Shown: positions 10,580 to 20,180 of the stretch, in pieces
Numbering within the stretch: the first letter of the stretch is position 1
How the letters are laid out: each line of letters begins with the position of its first letter
DNA from: Hyphomicrobiales bacterium
Lineage (GTDB): Bacteria > Pseudomonadota > Alphaproteobacteria > Rhizobiales > Rhizobiaceae
Direction of reading: 5' to 3'
Assembly (NCBI GenBank): GCA_900466575.1
Contig: UBMP01000006.1
Location: 1 to 64,000 of the forward strand
Length of the DNA: 64,000 bases
Notes under the pieces: generated by a model
What the model was told of the DNA's origin: nothing
What the model saw: only the letters and a program-made list of their open reading frames with translations
Database searches by the model: none
Translations under genes and position numbers: made by a program

Positions 10580-12991
10580 TTGGCAGGCGGGACTGCGGCA
10601 GACAAGAGAGCGATGGCGGGAGGCAGGATTGACAACCTGCTCGGCTATCGGCCGCTGCCGGGAATTGCCGACGAGATGATCGATCCGCAGGGCAAGGTGC
10701 GTCCCGTGTGGCAGCACCTGCTCGGCTATCTCGGCCGGCAGGACGAGCATTCGATCGCCGACCGCTTCGCCACAGCCGACCGTTACCTGAGCGACGCCGG
10801 CGTGTTCTACAGAGCCTATGGCGGGCCGGGAACATCGGAGCGCGACTGGCCGCTCTCGCATATCCCTGTCATGATTGCCGACGAGGAATGGGCGAAGATC
10901 TCCGAAGGGCTGGTGCAGCGCGCCGAACTTCTGGAGCATGTCGTTGCCGATATCTATGGCGAGTGCCGGCTGGTGCGCGACGGGCTGCTCCCGCCGCCGC
11001 TGGTGGCCGCCAACCCCGAATTCCTGCGGCCGGTCGTGGGCCTCCAGCCCTATGGCGGGCATCACCTGCATTTCTGCTCCTTCGAGATCGGGCGCGGGCC
11101 GGATGGCAACTGGTGGGTTCTGGCCGACCGAACGCAGGCGCCTTCGGGTGCCGGCTTTGCGCTGGAAAACCGGGTGGCGACGGCGCGCGCCTTCTCCGAT
11201 CTCTATGCGGACATGCATGTGCATCGGCTTGCCTCCTTCTTCGGCACCTTCCGCGACACGCTGCTCAACAAGCGTCGCAGCCGCGAAGAACGCGTGGCCG
11301 TCCTGTCGCCGGGTTCGGCGAACGAAACCTATTTCGAACATGCCTATCTCGCCCGCTATCTCGGCTTCATGCTGCTCGAAGGCGAGGATCTCGTCGTGGT
11401 CAACGGCAAGGTCATGGTCAGCACGGTGTCCGGCCTGAAGCCGGTCGGCGTGCTGTGGCGGCGCGTGGATGCGAGCTTCACCGATCCGCTCGAGCTCGAC
11501 CAGAACTCCTATATCGGAACGCCCGGCCTCGTGCAGGCGGTGCGCAGCGGCTCGGTCATGATGGTCAACGGGCTGGGTTCGGGCATTCTGGAGACGCGGG
11601 CGCTGCTCGCCTTCCTGCCGCGCATCTGTCGCGAGGTCCTGGGCGAGGACCTCAAGCTGCCGTCGATTGCCACCTGGTGGTGCGGGCAGGATGCCGAGCG
11701 GGCGCATGTCGCGGCCCATCTGGACCGGATGGTCATCGGGCCGGCCTATTCGCGGCTGCCGTTCTTCGATGACAAGGGACAGTCGGTGCTCGGCGCGTCG
11801 CTGCGCGACCGGGCGAAGGAATCCATTGCCGGCTGGCTGCGCACCGAGGGCGCGAAGCTTGCGGGGCAGGAGGCGGTGACGCTTTCGACCACGCCGGTCT
11901 GGAACGACGGCAAGTTGGCGCCGCGGCCGATGTCGCTGCGCGTATTCGCCGCCCGCACGCTGGATGGCTGGAAGATCATGCCGGGCGGGTTTGCGCGGAT
12001 ATCGTCGGGCGAAGACGCCGCCGCTATTGCCATGCAGGCCGGTGGCAATGCGGCCGATGTCTGGATCGTGTCGGAAAAGCCGGTCGAGAAGACGACGCTG
12101 CTGCCGCCGGATTCGAGCTTTACCCGCAACATGCCGGGCAGCCTGCCGAGCCGCGCTGCGGACAATCTCTACTGGCTGGGTCGCTATATCGAGCGCGCGG
12201 AAGGCACGATCCGAATCTTACGCGCCTGGCATGCCCGCTATGCCGAGGCGGCGGATGCACGTACGCCGCTGCTCGGCGATGTGACGGATTATCTGGAAAG
12301 CCTCGATATCGAGATCGAGCCGGCGATCCCGAACAGCCTGATCACCAATATCGAGAGCGCGCTCTATAGCGCATCCCGCATTCGCGACCGCTTCTCACCC
12401 GATGGCTGGCTGGCGCTGGCGGATCTGGCGAAGACGGCGCGCGAGTTCAATCGAAAGGTCAAGCCGGGCGACGACGCGACGCGGGCCTCGACAATCCTGC
12501 TGCGCAAACTCGCGGGCTTTGCCGGTCTCGTGCATGAAAACATGTATCGCTTTACCGGCTGGCGCTTCCTGACCATCGGCCGCATGTTGGAGCGCGGATT
12601 GCACATGACGCGGCTGCTGGGTCACATGGCCGGCGAGGACGCGCCGGACGGCACCTATGACATGCTGCTGGAAATCGGCGACAGCGTGATGACGCATCGC
12701 CGCCGCTATAACGTGGCGACGGCGCGGGTGACGGTGACCGACCTGCTGGCGCTCGATCCGCTCAACCCGCGTTCGATCTTCTACCAGCTCAACGAGATCA
12801 AGACGGAAGTCGAGCATCTGCCGAACGCCTATGTCGACGGGCAGATGTCGCCGCTGTACCGGGAAGCCTTGCGCCTGCATTCGACCATCGCGCTGATGAC
12901 GGCAGACACGATGACGCCGGAGGTCTACAAGGAGCTGGAACGGGAAATGGAACAGCTCTCCGACGTCCTTGCTCAAACCTACCTGAACTGA
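10580..12991 (+). CDS. circularly permuted ATP-grasp protein fused to an alpha-E domain
   Basis: An 803-residue protein. The first 480 or so residues are the circularly permuted ATP-grasp type (DUF404/DUF407, COG2308), recognisable from LRPVVGLQPYGGHHLHFCSFEIGR, the DRTQAPSGAGFALENR block and VNGLGSGILETRALLAFLP; the C-terminal 310 residues, from LPSRAADNLYWLGRYIERAEGTIR onward, are the alpha-helical alpha-E domain (DUF403, COG2307). In many genomes these are two adjacent genes; here they are one. ATP-grasp enzymes activate carboxylates by phosphorylation and join them to amines. The start could be TTG 10580, which has GGGGG 8 bases upstream, or ATG 10613. The next gene begins 8 bases after the stop. 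Confidence 0.88.
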   Translation: MAGGTAADKRAMAGGRIDNLLGYRPLPGIADEMIDPQGKVRPVWQHLLGYLGRQDEHSIADRFATADRYLSDAGVFYRAYGGPGTSERDWPLSHIPVMIADEEWAKISEGLVQRAELLEHVVADIYGECRLVRDGLLPPPLVAANPEFLRPVVGLQPYGGHHLHFCSFEIGRGPDGNWWVLADRTQAPSGAGFALENRVATARAFSDLYADMHVHRLASFFGTFRDTLLNKRRSREERVAVLSPGSANETYFEHAYLARYLGFMLLEGEDLVVVNGKVMVSTVSGLKPVGVLWRRVDASFTDPLELDQNSYIGTPGLVQAVRSGSVMMVNGLGSGILETRALLAFLPRICREVLGEDLKLPSIATWWCGQDAERAHVAAHLDRMVIGPAYSRLPFFDDKGQSVLGASLRDRAKESIAGWLRTEGAKLAGQEAVTLSTTPVWNDGKLAPRPMSLRVFAARTLDGWKIMPGGFARISSGEDAAAIAMQAGGNAADVWIVSEKPVEKTTLLPPDSSFTRNMPGSLPSRAADNLYWLGRYIERAEGTIRILRAWHARYAEAADARTPLLGDVTDYLESLDIEIEPAIPNSLITNIESALYSASRIRDRFSPDGWLALADLAKTAREFNRKVKPGDDATRASTILLRKLAGFAGLVHENMYRFTGWRFLTIGRMLERGLHMTRLLGHMAGEDAPDGTYDMLLEIGDSVMTHRRRYNVATARVTVTDLLALDPLNPRSIFYQLNEIKTEVEHLPNAYVDGQMSPLYREALRLHSTIALMTADTMTPEVYKELEREMEQLSDVLAQTYLN

Positions 12992-12999
12992 CGGCTTTC

Positions 13000-13875
13000 A
13001 TGCTCTACGACGTCAAGCTCAAGATCGCCTATGACTACGACGTGCCGGCTTCAGGTGCGCGGCACATGGTGCGCGTGCTGCCGATGTCGATCCCCGGCCG
13101 GCAGCGGTTGATTGCGGGAACAGTCGCGATCCTGCCCCCGCCGGAAGAGCGCGTGGATATGGTCGACTTCTTCGGCAATGCGGTCACCTCGGTCTATTTC
13201 CGCTCGGCGCATTCGCATTCGGAAGTGAACATGCAGGCGCGGGTGCAGGTCGACACGCAGGCGCCGGGGCTCGGCCTCTTCTGTCGCGCCGACGAGATCG
13301 CTGCGGAGTTGCAGGCCGAAACCTCGATCGGCCCGGATTCTCCTCATCACTTCATCGGCGAAAGCCCGAAGCTGCGGGATATTCCGACGATCGCCGCCTA
13401 TGCCCGCAGCTTCTACAAGCCGGACCTGACGGTTGACGAGATTGCCCGCGCGATCTGCGCCGACATCTTCAAGACGTTCAAATACGATCCCAATGCCACC
13501 GACGTCGACACGCCGGCGGCGGAGGCCTTCGAGATCAAGGCCGGCGTCTGCCAGGATTTCACCCACATCATGACAGCCGCGCTTCGAAGCCTCGGCATTC
13601 CCGCCGGCTATGTGAGTGGCTATCTGCGCACCATTCCGCCGCCCGGCAAGGAGCGGCTCGAAGGTGCAGATGCGATGCATGCCTGGGTGCGGGTCTGGGC
13701 CGGGCGCGATGCGGGCTGGCTGGAATTCGACCCGACGAACAACATTCCTGCTGGACAGGACCATATCGTCGTCGGCTACGGCCGCGATTATTCGGATGTC
13801 GCGCCGATCATTGGCGTGTTGCGCAGTTATGGTGGACATAACAATGTCCAATCCGTCGACGTTGTGCCGGTTTGA
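13000..13875 (+). CDS. transglutaminase family protein, stand-alone
   Basis: A 291-residue cytoplasmic protein with the bacterial transglutaminase N-terminal domain followed by a transglutaminase core. The triad is complete: C184 in AGVCQDFTHIM, H227 in DAMHAWVRVW, D244 in EFDPTNN. Such enzymes are cysteine peptidases or amidotransferases acting on glutamyl or isopeptide-like bonds. It is the third gene of the operon starting at 7243 and resembles the N-terminal module of the first gene. Within the proposed system it is likely the hydrolase or ligase that handles the product of the two amidoligases. Confidence 0.9.
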   Translation: MLYDVKLKIAYDYDVPASGARHMVRVLPMSIPGRQRLIAGTVAILPPPEERVDMVDFFGNAVTSVYFRSAHSHSEVNMQARVQVDTQAPGLGLFCRADEIAAELQAETSIGPDSPHHFIGESPKLRDIPTIAAYARSFYKPDLTVDEIARAICADIFKTFKYDPNATDVDTPAAEAFEIKAGVCQDFTHIMTAALRSLGIPAGYVSGYLRTIPPPGKERLEGADAMHAWVRVWAGRDAGWLEFDPTNNIPAGQDHIVVGYGRDYSDVAPIIGVLRSYGGHNNVQSVDVVPV

Positions 13876-13924
13876 GGCACTTCTCTCGCTGCAGCTGTCC
13901 TATTTGTTGAGATATTCTGAAAAT

Positions 13925-13950
13925 TGAGAAAAATTTGATTTAATTTCTCA
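13925..13950. promoter_or_regulatory. A+T-rich inverted repeat upstream of the TadG-like gene
   Basis: TGAGAAA (13925-13931) is repeated inverted as TTTCTCA (13944-13950). It sits in a strikingly A+T-rich stretch (about 13905-14030) in otherwise G+C-rich DNA, between the amidoligase operon and the vWA gene. A promoter or operator is inferred; no protein is implied by the sequence. Confidence 0.35.
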
Positions 13951-14104
13951 TGTATAGATTAAATTGACGAGAATATATTCACGCTAACTTACATTCGTTC
14001 GACCATAACCGTGCATAAGAAGACTTGGGGCGATCGTCTTTCTGTAAGTTTTGCACTGTTATTCCAGGTTGTATTCTGGATGCGGTGCAGGGGCGGGGGT
14101 TTGC

Positions 14105-15316
14105 GTGTTCGTTCATCGCGATGTTCATCGGGTTGTGTCTGACTTCCTTGCGGACAGGAAGGGAAATTTCGCAGTTCTGGCAGCATTCCTGATCCCGGTC
14201 GGGATGGCGACAGCCGAGCTGGCGATGGATATCTCGAGTTTGATGGCGCAGCGGACCAAGCTTCAGGCCGCCGTCGATTCCGCAGCCATTGCAGCCGGGG
14301 CAGCGCTAGCCAACGAGCAGGCGACCGTCGATCAGGCCAAGCAGCTTGCGCTGAACTTCATCAAGGGACAGATGAACGCCGATCTGTCGGCGATTTCGCA
14401 GGACCAGCAGAAGAACGGCGCCGACAGCCCTTACGCCGGCTATGACCTTGCAGGCTGCACGAATGTCAACGTGGTGCAAAGCACCGGCGTCGGGACGACG
14501 AAGGTCTTCGACGTCCAGGTTTCGACCTGCCTTGAAAAGAAGTTGACGGTTCTCGGTGCATTCTATGGCAGCAGCCTCCATACGCTCCATTCGTCGGGTT
14601 CGACCAGGAGCATGACCGCCTCGCAGAAGGCGCTTTCCATGTATCTCGTCCTCGACCGTTCCGGCTCTATGGCGGACAATACGGATACGGTCACCGGGAC
14701 ATCGACCTATAGCTATTCCTGTGGCTGGCGGAAAACCTGTACGGGAACCCAGACGACCTACCTGACAAAGATCGATGCGTTGAAACAGGCGGCGGCCGCG
14801 CTCATGAAGCAGATCTCGACGGCTGATCCAGACCAGTATTACGCCCGGCTCGGGGCAGTGTCTTATAATTCCGCGATGGATACGCCGCAGGCGCTTCAGT
14901 GGGGAACGGTCGCCGTCTCCAACTATGTCAACGCCCTGGTGGCCTCAGGCGGGACCGACTCCAGCAACGCCTTCAAACAGGCCTATCAGTCGCTGGCAGC
15001 CGCCACGGAAAACAGCCTGCACCAGGCCAAGAACGGGCAGACGCCCGACAAGTTCATCGTCTTCATGACCGATGGCGAGAACAATTACACCTCCGCCGAT
15101 ACGGCCACCAAACAGTGGTGCGACAGCGCCAGAACGGCCGGTATGCAGGTCTATTCGATCGCCTTCATGGCACCCGCGACGGGCCAGGCGCTTCTGAGCT
15201 ATTGCGCGACGGACGCGAACCATTTCTTCGCCGCGAATAACGCCAGCGACATGATCGCGGCCTTTAAGTATATCGGCGAAAAGGCCGTTTCCGCCACAAC
15301 GCGGCTGACGCAATAA
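14105..15316 (+). CDS. TadE/TadG-like protein with von Willebrand factor A domain
   Basis: About 403 residues from GTG 14105, chosen because a purine-rich GGGGCGGGGG lies just before it; the frame is open back to 14051 and GTG 14135 is also possible. The N-terminus (FLADRKGNFAVLAAFLIPVGMATAELAMDIS) is the TadG-type membrane anchor that resembles pre-pilin helices, followed by a helix rich in Ala (VDSAAIAAGAAL). The C-terminal half is a vWA domain with a complete MIDAS: DRSGS, then the Thr position, then MTDGENN. Such proteins anchor or regulate Flp/Tad pili. No other tad or cpa gene is in the window, so this is an orphan. Confidence 0.82.
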   Translation: MFVHRDVHRVVSDFLADRKGNFAVLAAFLIPVGMATAELAMDISSLMAQRTKLQAAVDSAAIAAGAALANEQATVDQAKQLALNFIKGQMNADLSAISQDQQKNGADSPYAGYDLAGCTNVNVVQSTGVGTTKVFDVQVSTCLEKKLTVLGAFYGSSLHTLHSSGSTRSMTASQKALSMYLVLDRSGSMADNTDTVTGTSTYSYSCGWRKTCTGTQTTYLTKIDALKQAAAALMKQISTADPDQYYARLGAVSYNSAMDTPQALQWGTVAVSNYVNALVASGGTDSSNAFKQAYQSLAAATENSLHQAKNGQTPDKFIVFMTDGENNYTSADTATKQWCDSARTAGMQVYSIAFMAPATGQALLSYCATDANHFFAANNASDMIAAFKYIGEKAVSATTRLTQ

Positions 15317-15347
15317 GTCTTTCATATCCATTATGAAAATGACAGTC

Positions 15348-15373
15348 GCCGGGGCGCTCGTCCCGGCTTTTTT
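15348..15373 (+). terminator. rho-independent terminator of the TadG-like gene
   Basis: GCCGGG (15348-15353) pairs with CCCGGC (15362-15367) and is followed by six T. It lies 31 bases after the stop codon. Confidence 0.85.
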
Positions 15374-15412
15374 GCTATGCGTTCATCGAATTTCGCAATT
15401 GCAAAATCCCGG

Positions 15413-15441
15413 TTGCAACAGTCGGGGAAGAATGCATTAAT
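15413..15441 (+). promoter_or_regulatory. possible promoter of the glycogen cluster
   Basis: TTGCAA (15413-15418) and ATTAAT (15436-15441) are 17 bases apart, upstream of glgP and downstream of a terminator, so a promoter is required here. The match to the vegetative consensus is moderate; the position argument is stronger than the motif. Confidence 0.35.
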
Positions 15442-15490
15442 TGCACACATAAACCGATTAATTCATGTTGGACAGGCTTGGATTTTACCG

Positions 15491-17947
15491 ATGAATACAC
15501 CGTCTTCCGAATCGCTTTCCCCCGCTCTTCGCACCTCCGATCCGGAACAGCTTGCGACGGAGCTTCTGGAACGACTGAAGTATCGCATCGGCAAGGATCC
15601 CAAGGTTGCCAAGCCGCATGACTGGCTGACGGCGGCCATTCTGGTGGCCCGCGACCGCGTGACCGACAAGTGGATGGACAGCACCAAGCGCACGTACGCG
15701 GAAGGCGGCAAGCGCGTCTATTATCTGTCGCTGGAATTTCTGATCGGCCGCCTGATGCGCGACACGATGACGAATATCGGGATCATGGACGAGATGCGCA
15801 TCGCGCTCGCCTCGCTCGGCGTCGATATCGACGTGATTGCCGAGTTGGAACCCGATGCCGCGCTCGGCAATGGCGGCCTCGGACGACTGGCGGCCTGTTT
15901 CATGGAATCCATGGCGACGGTGGACGTTCCGGCCTATGGGTATGGCATCCGGTATGTACACGGTCTCTTCCGGCAGCAGATGTCGGACGGCTGGCAGGTG
16001 GAACTGCCTGAAAACTGGCTGGCGCACGGGAACCCGTGGGAGTTCGAACGCCGCGAGAGCTCTTATGAAATCGGCTTCGGCGGTTCGGTCGACACGGTCG
16101 ATGTCGGCGACGAGGCGATCCGTTATGTGTGGAAGCCGGCCGAACGCGTGATCGCGACGGCCTATGATACGCCGGTTGCCGGCTGGCGGGGACATCGCGT
16201 CAACACGCTCAGGCTCTGGACGGCAACGCCGATCGATCCGATCCTGCTCGACGCCTTCAATGCCGGCGACCATATCGGCGCGCTGCGCGAAAGCAACAAG
16301 GCAGAGAGCCTTGCCCGCGTTCTCTATCCTGCGGACGCGACGCCTGCGGGGCAGGAGCTGCGCCTGCGTCAGGAGTTCTTCTTCTCCTCGGCCTCGCTGC
16401 AGGACATCCTGCGCCGCCATCTGCAGCAATATCCGGATTTCACCTCGTTGCCGGACGCGGTGGCGATCCAGCTCAACGATACGCACCCGGCCGTTGCCGT
16501 GGCCGAGCTGATCCGTCTTCTCATGGACGTGCATGGTCTCGACATCGAACAGGCCTGGGGCATTGCAAAGGCGACGTTCTCCTATACGAACCACACGCTT
16601 CTGCCGGAAGCGCTGGAAAGCTGGCCGGTGCCGCTGTTCGAACGGTTGCTGCCGCGCCACATGCAGATCGTCTATGCGATCAATGCGATGATCCTGATGG
16701 AAGCGCGCCGACAGAAGACGCATACCGACCAGCAGATCCGCCAGATTTCGCTGATCGATGAGGGCGGAGAGCGGCGCGTGCGCATGGGCAATCTCGCCTT
16801 CGTCGGCTCGCATTCGATCAACGGCGTCTCGGCGCTGCATACGGAACTGATGAAGGAAACGGTGTTTGCCGACCTGCACCGGCTCTATCCAGACCGCATC
16901 AACAACAAGACGAACGGGATTACACCGCGTCGCTGGCTGATGCAGTGTAATCCGGGTCTCCTTTCGCTCATCCGCGAGGCGATCGGTGACAAGTTCATGG
17001 ACGACACCGAGGCGCTGACGGATCTCGAGAAGTTTGCGGCCGACAGCTCCTTCCAGGAAAAATTCGCGGCGGTGAAGCGCGAGAACAAGGTGCGTCTTGC
17101 CAAGCTGGTGCGGGAGCGCATGGGGGTACGGATCGACCCGTCATCGATGTTCGACATCCAGACCAAGCGCATCCACGAATACAAGCGCCAGCTGCTCAAC
17201 ATCATCGAAGCGATCTCGCTTTACGACCAAATGCGTTCGCATCCGGAACTTGATTGGGTTCCGCGCGTTAAGATTTTCTCGGGCAAGGCAGCGCCCAGCT
17301 ATCACAACGCGAAACTGATCATCAAATTGGCAAACGACGTCGCACGAGTCATCAATAACGATCCTGCCGTGCGCGGGTTGCTGAAGGTCGTCTTCATTCC
17401 GAACTACAATGTTTCGCTGGCGGAAGTGATCATTCCTGCGGCCGATCTGTCGGAGCAGATCTCGACGGCCGGCATGGAAGCTTCGGGCACCGGCAACATG
17501 AAGTTTGCGCTGAACGGTGCGCTGACGATCGGCACGCTCGACGGCGCCAATGTCGAAATGCGCGATCATGTCGGCGCCGACAATATCAAGATTTTCGGCA
17601 TGACCGCGGAAGAGGTCGCCAAGGTCCGGGCGGACACCTACAATCCGCGCGCCATCATCGAAGAGTCCAAGGAGCTGCAGCAGGCGCTTTCGGCCATTGC
17701 CTCTGGCGTCTTCTCGCCGGGTGATACGGGGCGTTTCGCGGATCTGGTCGACGGTCTTTACAGCCACGACTGGTTCATGGTCGCGGCCGATTTCGACGCT
17801 TACGCCAAGGCGCAGCGCGAGGTCGATGGGCTTTGGGCAGATCAGCCGACATGGTACAACAAGACAATCCTGAATACCGCCCGCATGGGCTGGTTCTCGT
17901 CTGATCGCACGATCAGGCAATATGCGCGTGAAATCTGGAGAGCTTGA
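15491..17947 (+). CDS. glgP: glycogen phosphorylase
   Basis: An 818-residue cytoplasmic enzyme that releases glucose-1-phosphate from glycogen ends with phosphate. The family blocks are present: RVYYLSLEFLIGRLMRD near residue 75, AALGNGGLGRLAACF, and the pyridoxal-phosphate site EASGTGNMKFALNG with lysine 671. ATG 15491 fits the usual length; the open frame upstream is not conserved in type. The stop overlaps the glgB start by one base. It is the first gene of glgP-glgB-glgC-glgA-pgm-(DUF302)-glgX, the arrangement found in Agrobacterium and Rhizobium, so breakdown and synthesis enzymes are made from one transcript. Confidence 0.96.
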   Translation: MNTPSSESLSPALRTSDPEQLATELLERLKYRIGKDPKVAKPHDWLTAAILVARDRVTDKWMDSTKRTYAEGGKRVYYLSLEFLIGRLMRDTMTNIGIMDEMRIALASLGVDIDVIAELEPDAALGNGGLGRLAACFMESMATVDVPAYGYGIRYVHGLFRQQMSDGWQVELPENWLAHGNPWEFERRESSYEIGFGGSVDTVDVGDEAIRYVWKPAERVIATAYDTPVAGWRGHRVNTLRLWTATPIDPILLDAFNAGDHIGALRESNKAESLARVLYPADATPAGQELRLRQEFFFSSASLQDILRRHLQQYPDFTSLPDAVAIQLNDTHPAVAVAELIRLLMDVHGLDIEQAWGIAKATFSYTNHTLLPEALESWPVPLFERLLPRHMQIVYAINAMILMEARRQKTHTDQQIRQISLIDEGGERRVRMGNLAFVGSHSINGVSALHTELMKETVFADLHRLYPDRINNKTNGITPRRWLMQCNPGLLSLIREAIGDKFMDDTEALTDLEKFAADSSFQEKFAAVKRENKVRLAKLVRERMGVRIDPSSMFDIQTKRIHEYKRQLLNIIEAISLYDQMRSHPELDWVPRVKIFSGKAAPSYHNAKLIIKLANDVARVINNDPAVRGLLKVVFIPNYNVSLAEVIIPAADLSEQISTAGMEASGTGNMKFALNGALTIGTLDGANVEMRDHVGADNIKIFGMTAEEVAKVRADTYNPRAIIEESKELQQALSAIASGVFSPGDTGRFADLVDGLYSHDWFMVAADFDAYAKAQREVDGLWADQPTWYNKTILNTARMGWFSSDRTIRQYAREIWRA

Positions 17948-20157
17948 TGGGGAAACATCCCGAACCACCGGATGCGACAAGCGAACCGGTGGTGCCTGCC
18001 CCGGAGGAGATCAGGGCGATCATAGACGGGTTGCATACCGACCCGTTTGCCGTGATGGGGCTGCATGAGATCGACGGCGGCTTTCATGTCCGCTGTTTCA
18101 TACCGGGGGCGGAGAGCGTCGATGCGGAAACAATCGGCGGCAAGTTGATCGGCGCGCTGGAGCGCTATGATCGCGACGGCTTCTTTGCCGGCAAGGTCGA
18201 TATCACGCATCGGCAACCGATCCTTTATCGGGCGCGACGCGGGTCTTCGGAATGGACCGTGGTGGACGCCTACAGTTTCGGGCCCGTGCTCGGGCCCATG
18301 GATGACTATTACATCCGCGAAGGTTCTCACTTGAGATTGTTCGACAAGCTGGGCGCGCATCCGATGATGCTCGACGGTGTTTCGGGCTTCCACTTTGCCG
18401 TCTGGGCGCCGAATGCGCGACGAGTGTCCGTTGTCGGCTCGTTCAACAATTGGGACGGGCGGATGCATGTCATGCGGCTTCGCCGCGACACCGGCATCTG
18501 GGAGATCTTCGTTCCCGACGTGCCGGCTGGTCAGGCCTACAAGTTCGAGATTGTCGGGCAGGACGGTACGGTTCTGCCGCTGAAGGCGGACCCGTTCGCG
18601 CGCCGCTCGGAGCTTCGACCACAGACGGCCTCGGTGACCACGGGGGAGCTGCATCAGGATTGGGAAGACGAGGTGCACCGCAAGCATTGGTCTTCGGTCG
18701 ATGCACGGCGCCAGCCGATCTCCATCTATGAGGTGCATGCAGGCTCCTGGCGCAAGCATCCGGATGGGCGCTTCTATTCCTGGGACGAGATGGCGGATCA
18801 TCTCATCCCCTATTGTGTCGACATGGGCTTCACCCATATCGAATTCCTGCCCATCAGCGAATTCCCGTACGATCCGTCCTGGGGCTACCAGACGACCGGG
18901 CTCTATGCGCCGACCGCGCGCTTCGGCGAGCCGGAAGGCTTTGCCCGCTTCGTCAACGGAGCGCACAAGGCGGGGATTTCGGTGCTGCTGGACTGGGTGC
19001 CGGCGCATTTCCCGATGGACGCGCACGGACTTCGCCAGTTCGACGGCACGGCGCTCTATGAGCATGCCGATCCCCGCAAGGGCTTCCATCCGGACTGGAA
19101 TACGGCGATCTACAATTTCGGCCGCAACGAGGTCTCATCCTTCCTCGTCAACAACGCGCTCTATTGGGCGGAGAAGTTCCATGTCGACGGGCTGCGCGTC
19201 GATGCGGTCGCCTCGATGCTCTATCTCGATTATTCGCGCAAGGAAGGCGAATGGATCCCGAACGAGCATGGCGGGCGCGAAAACCTGGAGGCGGTAAGCT
19301 TCCTGCAGGCGATGAACAAGGCGGCTTATGGCAGTCATCCGGGCATCATCACGGTGGCTGAGGAATCGACCTCCTGGCCGAAGGTTTCGCAGCCGGTGCA
19401 TGTCGGAGGCCTGGGCTTCGGCTTCAAGTGGAACATGGGCTTCATGCATGACACGCTGAAGTATTTCTCCCATGAGCCGATCCATCGGAAATATCACCAC
19501 CACGATCTGACGTTCGGCCTCGTCTATGCCTTCTCGGAGAATTTCGTGTTGCCGCTCAGCCATGACGAAGTGGTGCATGGCAAAGGCTCGCTGATTGCCA
19601 AGATGTCCGGCGATGAGTGGCAGAAATTTGCGAACCTGCGCGCCTATTACGGCTTCATGTGGGGTTATCCCGGCAAGAAGCTGCTCTTCATGGGGCAGGA
19701 GTTCGCCCAATGGGCGGAGTGGAACCATGCCAAGGAACTCGACTGGCATATCACGCAATATCCGCAGCATGGCGGTGTGCAACGGGCGGTGAGGGACCTG
19801 AACCGGCTCTATCGCGACACACCGGCGTTGCATGCGCGGGACTGCGAGCCGGATGGCTTCGAATGGCTGATCGTGGACGACAATAACAATTCTGTCTTTG
19901 CCTGGCTGCGCAAGGCGCCGGGCGAAAGGCCGGTGGCGGTGATTTCCAATCTCACACCGGTCATGCGCGAGAACTACGAGGTGCCATTGCCGGCAGAGGG
20001 GCTCTGGCGCGAAATCTTCAACAGCGATGCGGAGTTCTATGGCGGCAGCGGCAAGGGGAATGCCGGCGAATGTCATGCTCGCAAAACGGCCTCGGGACGG
20101 GTGGCCGCAAGCCTGCTTCTGCCACCGCTTTCGACCATCATGCTGGAATTGGCTTAG
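17947..20157 (+). CDS. glgB: 1,4-alpha-glucan branching enzyme
   Basis: A 736-residue GH13 enzyme that cuts alpha-1,4 chains and reattaches them in alpha-1,6 linkage to branch glycogen. An N-terminal region and a CBM48 domain ([22 protein letters not shown] near residues 152-175) precede the catalytic barrel, with nucleophile D419 in [11 protein letters not shown], acid/base E472 in VAEESTSWP and the late [10 protein letters not shown] block. The start ATG 17947 shares its A with the glgP stop. Length and residues are as in E. coli GlgB with an offset of 14. Confidence 0.96.
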   Translation: MGKHPEPPDATSEPVVPAPEEIRAIIDGLHTDPFAVMGLHEIDGGFHVRCFIPGAESVDAETIGGKLIGALERYDRDGFFAGKVDITHRQPILYRARRGSSEWTVVDAYSFGPVLGPMDDYYIREGSHLRLFDKLGAHPMMLDGVSGFHFAVWAPNARRVSVVGSFNNWDGRMHVMRLRRDTGIWEIFVPDVPAGQAYKFEIVGQDGTVLPLKADPFARRSELRPQTASVTTGELHQDWEDEVHRKHWSSVDARRQPISIYEVHAGSWRKHPDGRFYSWDEMADHLIPYCVDMGFTHIEFLPISEFPYDPSWGYQTTGLYAPTARFGEPEGFARFVNGAHKAGISVLLDWVPAHFPMDAHGLRQFDGTALYEHADPRKGFHPDWNTAIYNFGRNEVSSFLVNNALYWAEKFHVDGLRVDAVASMLYLDYSRKEGEWIPNEHGGRENLEAVSFLQAMNKAAYGSHPGIITVAEESTSWPKVSQPVHVGGLGFGFKWNMGFMHDTLKYFSHEPIHRKYHHHDLTFGLVYAFSENFVLPLSHDEVVHGKGSLIAKMSGDEWQKFANLRAYYGFMWGYPGKKLLFMGQEFAQWAEWNHAKELDWHITQYPQHGGVQRAVRDLNRLYRDTPALHARDCEPDGFEWLIVDDNNNSVFAWLRKAPGERPVAVISNLTPVMRENYEVPLPAEGLWREIFNSDAEFYGGSGKGNAGECHARKTASGRVAASLLLPPLSTIMLELA

Positions 20158-20180
20158 CAAAATCAATCGGGAGGATAGCC

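Noticed and set aside
8833..10635. 600-residue minus-strand open frame
   Set aside because: Antisense to the DUF2126 module, with no family pattern or ribosome site.
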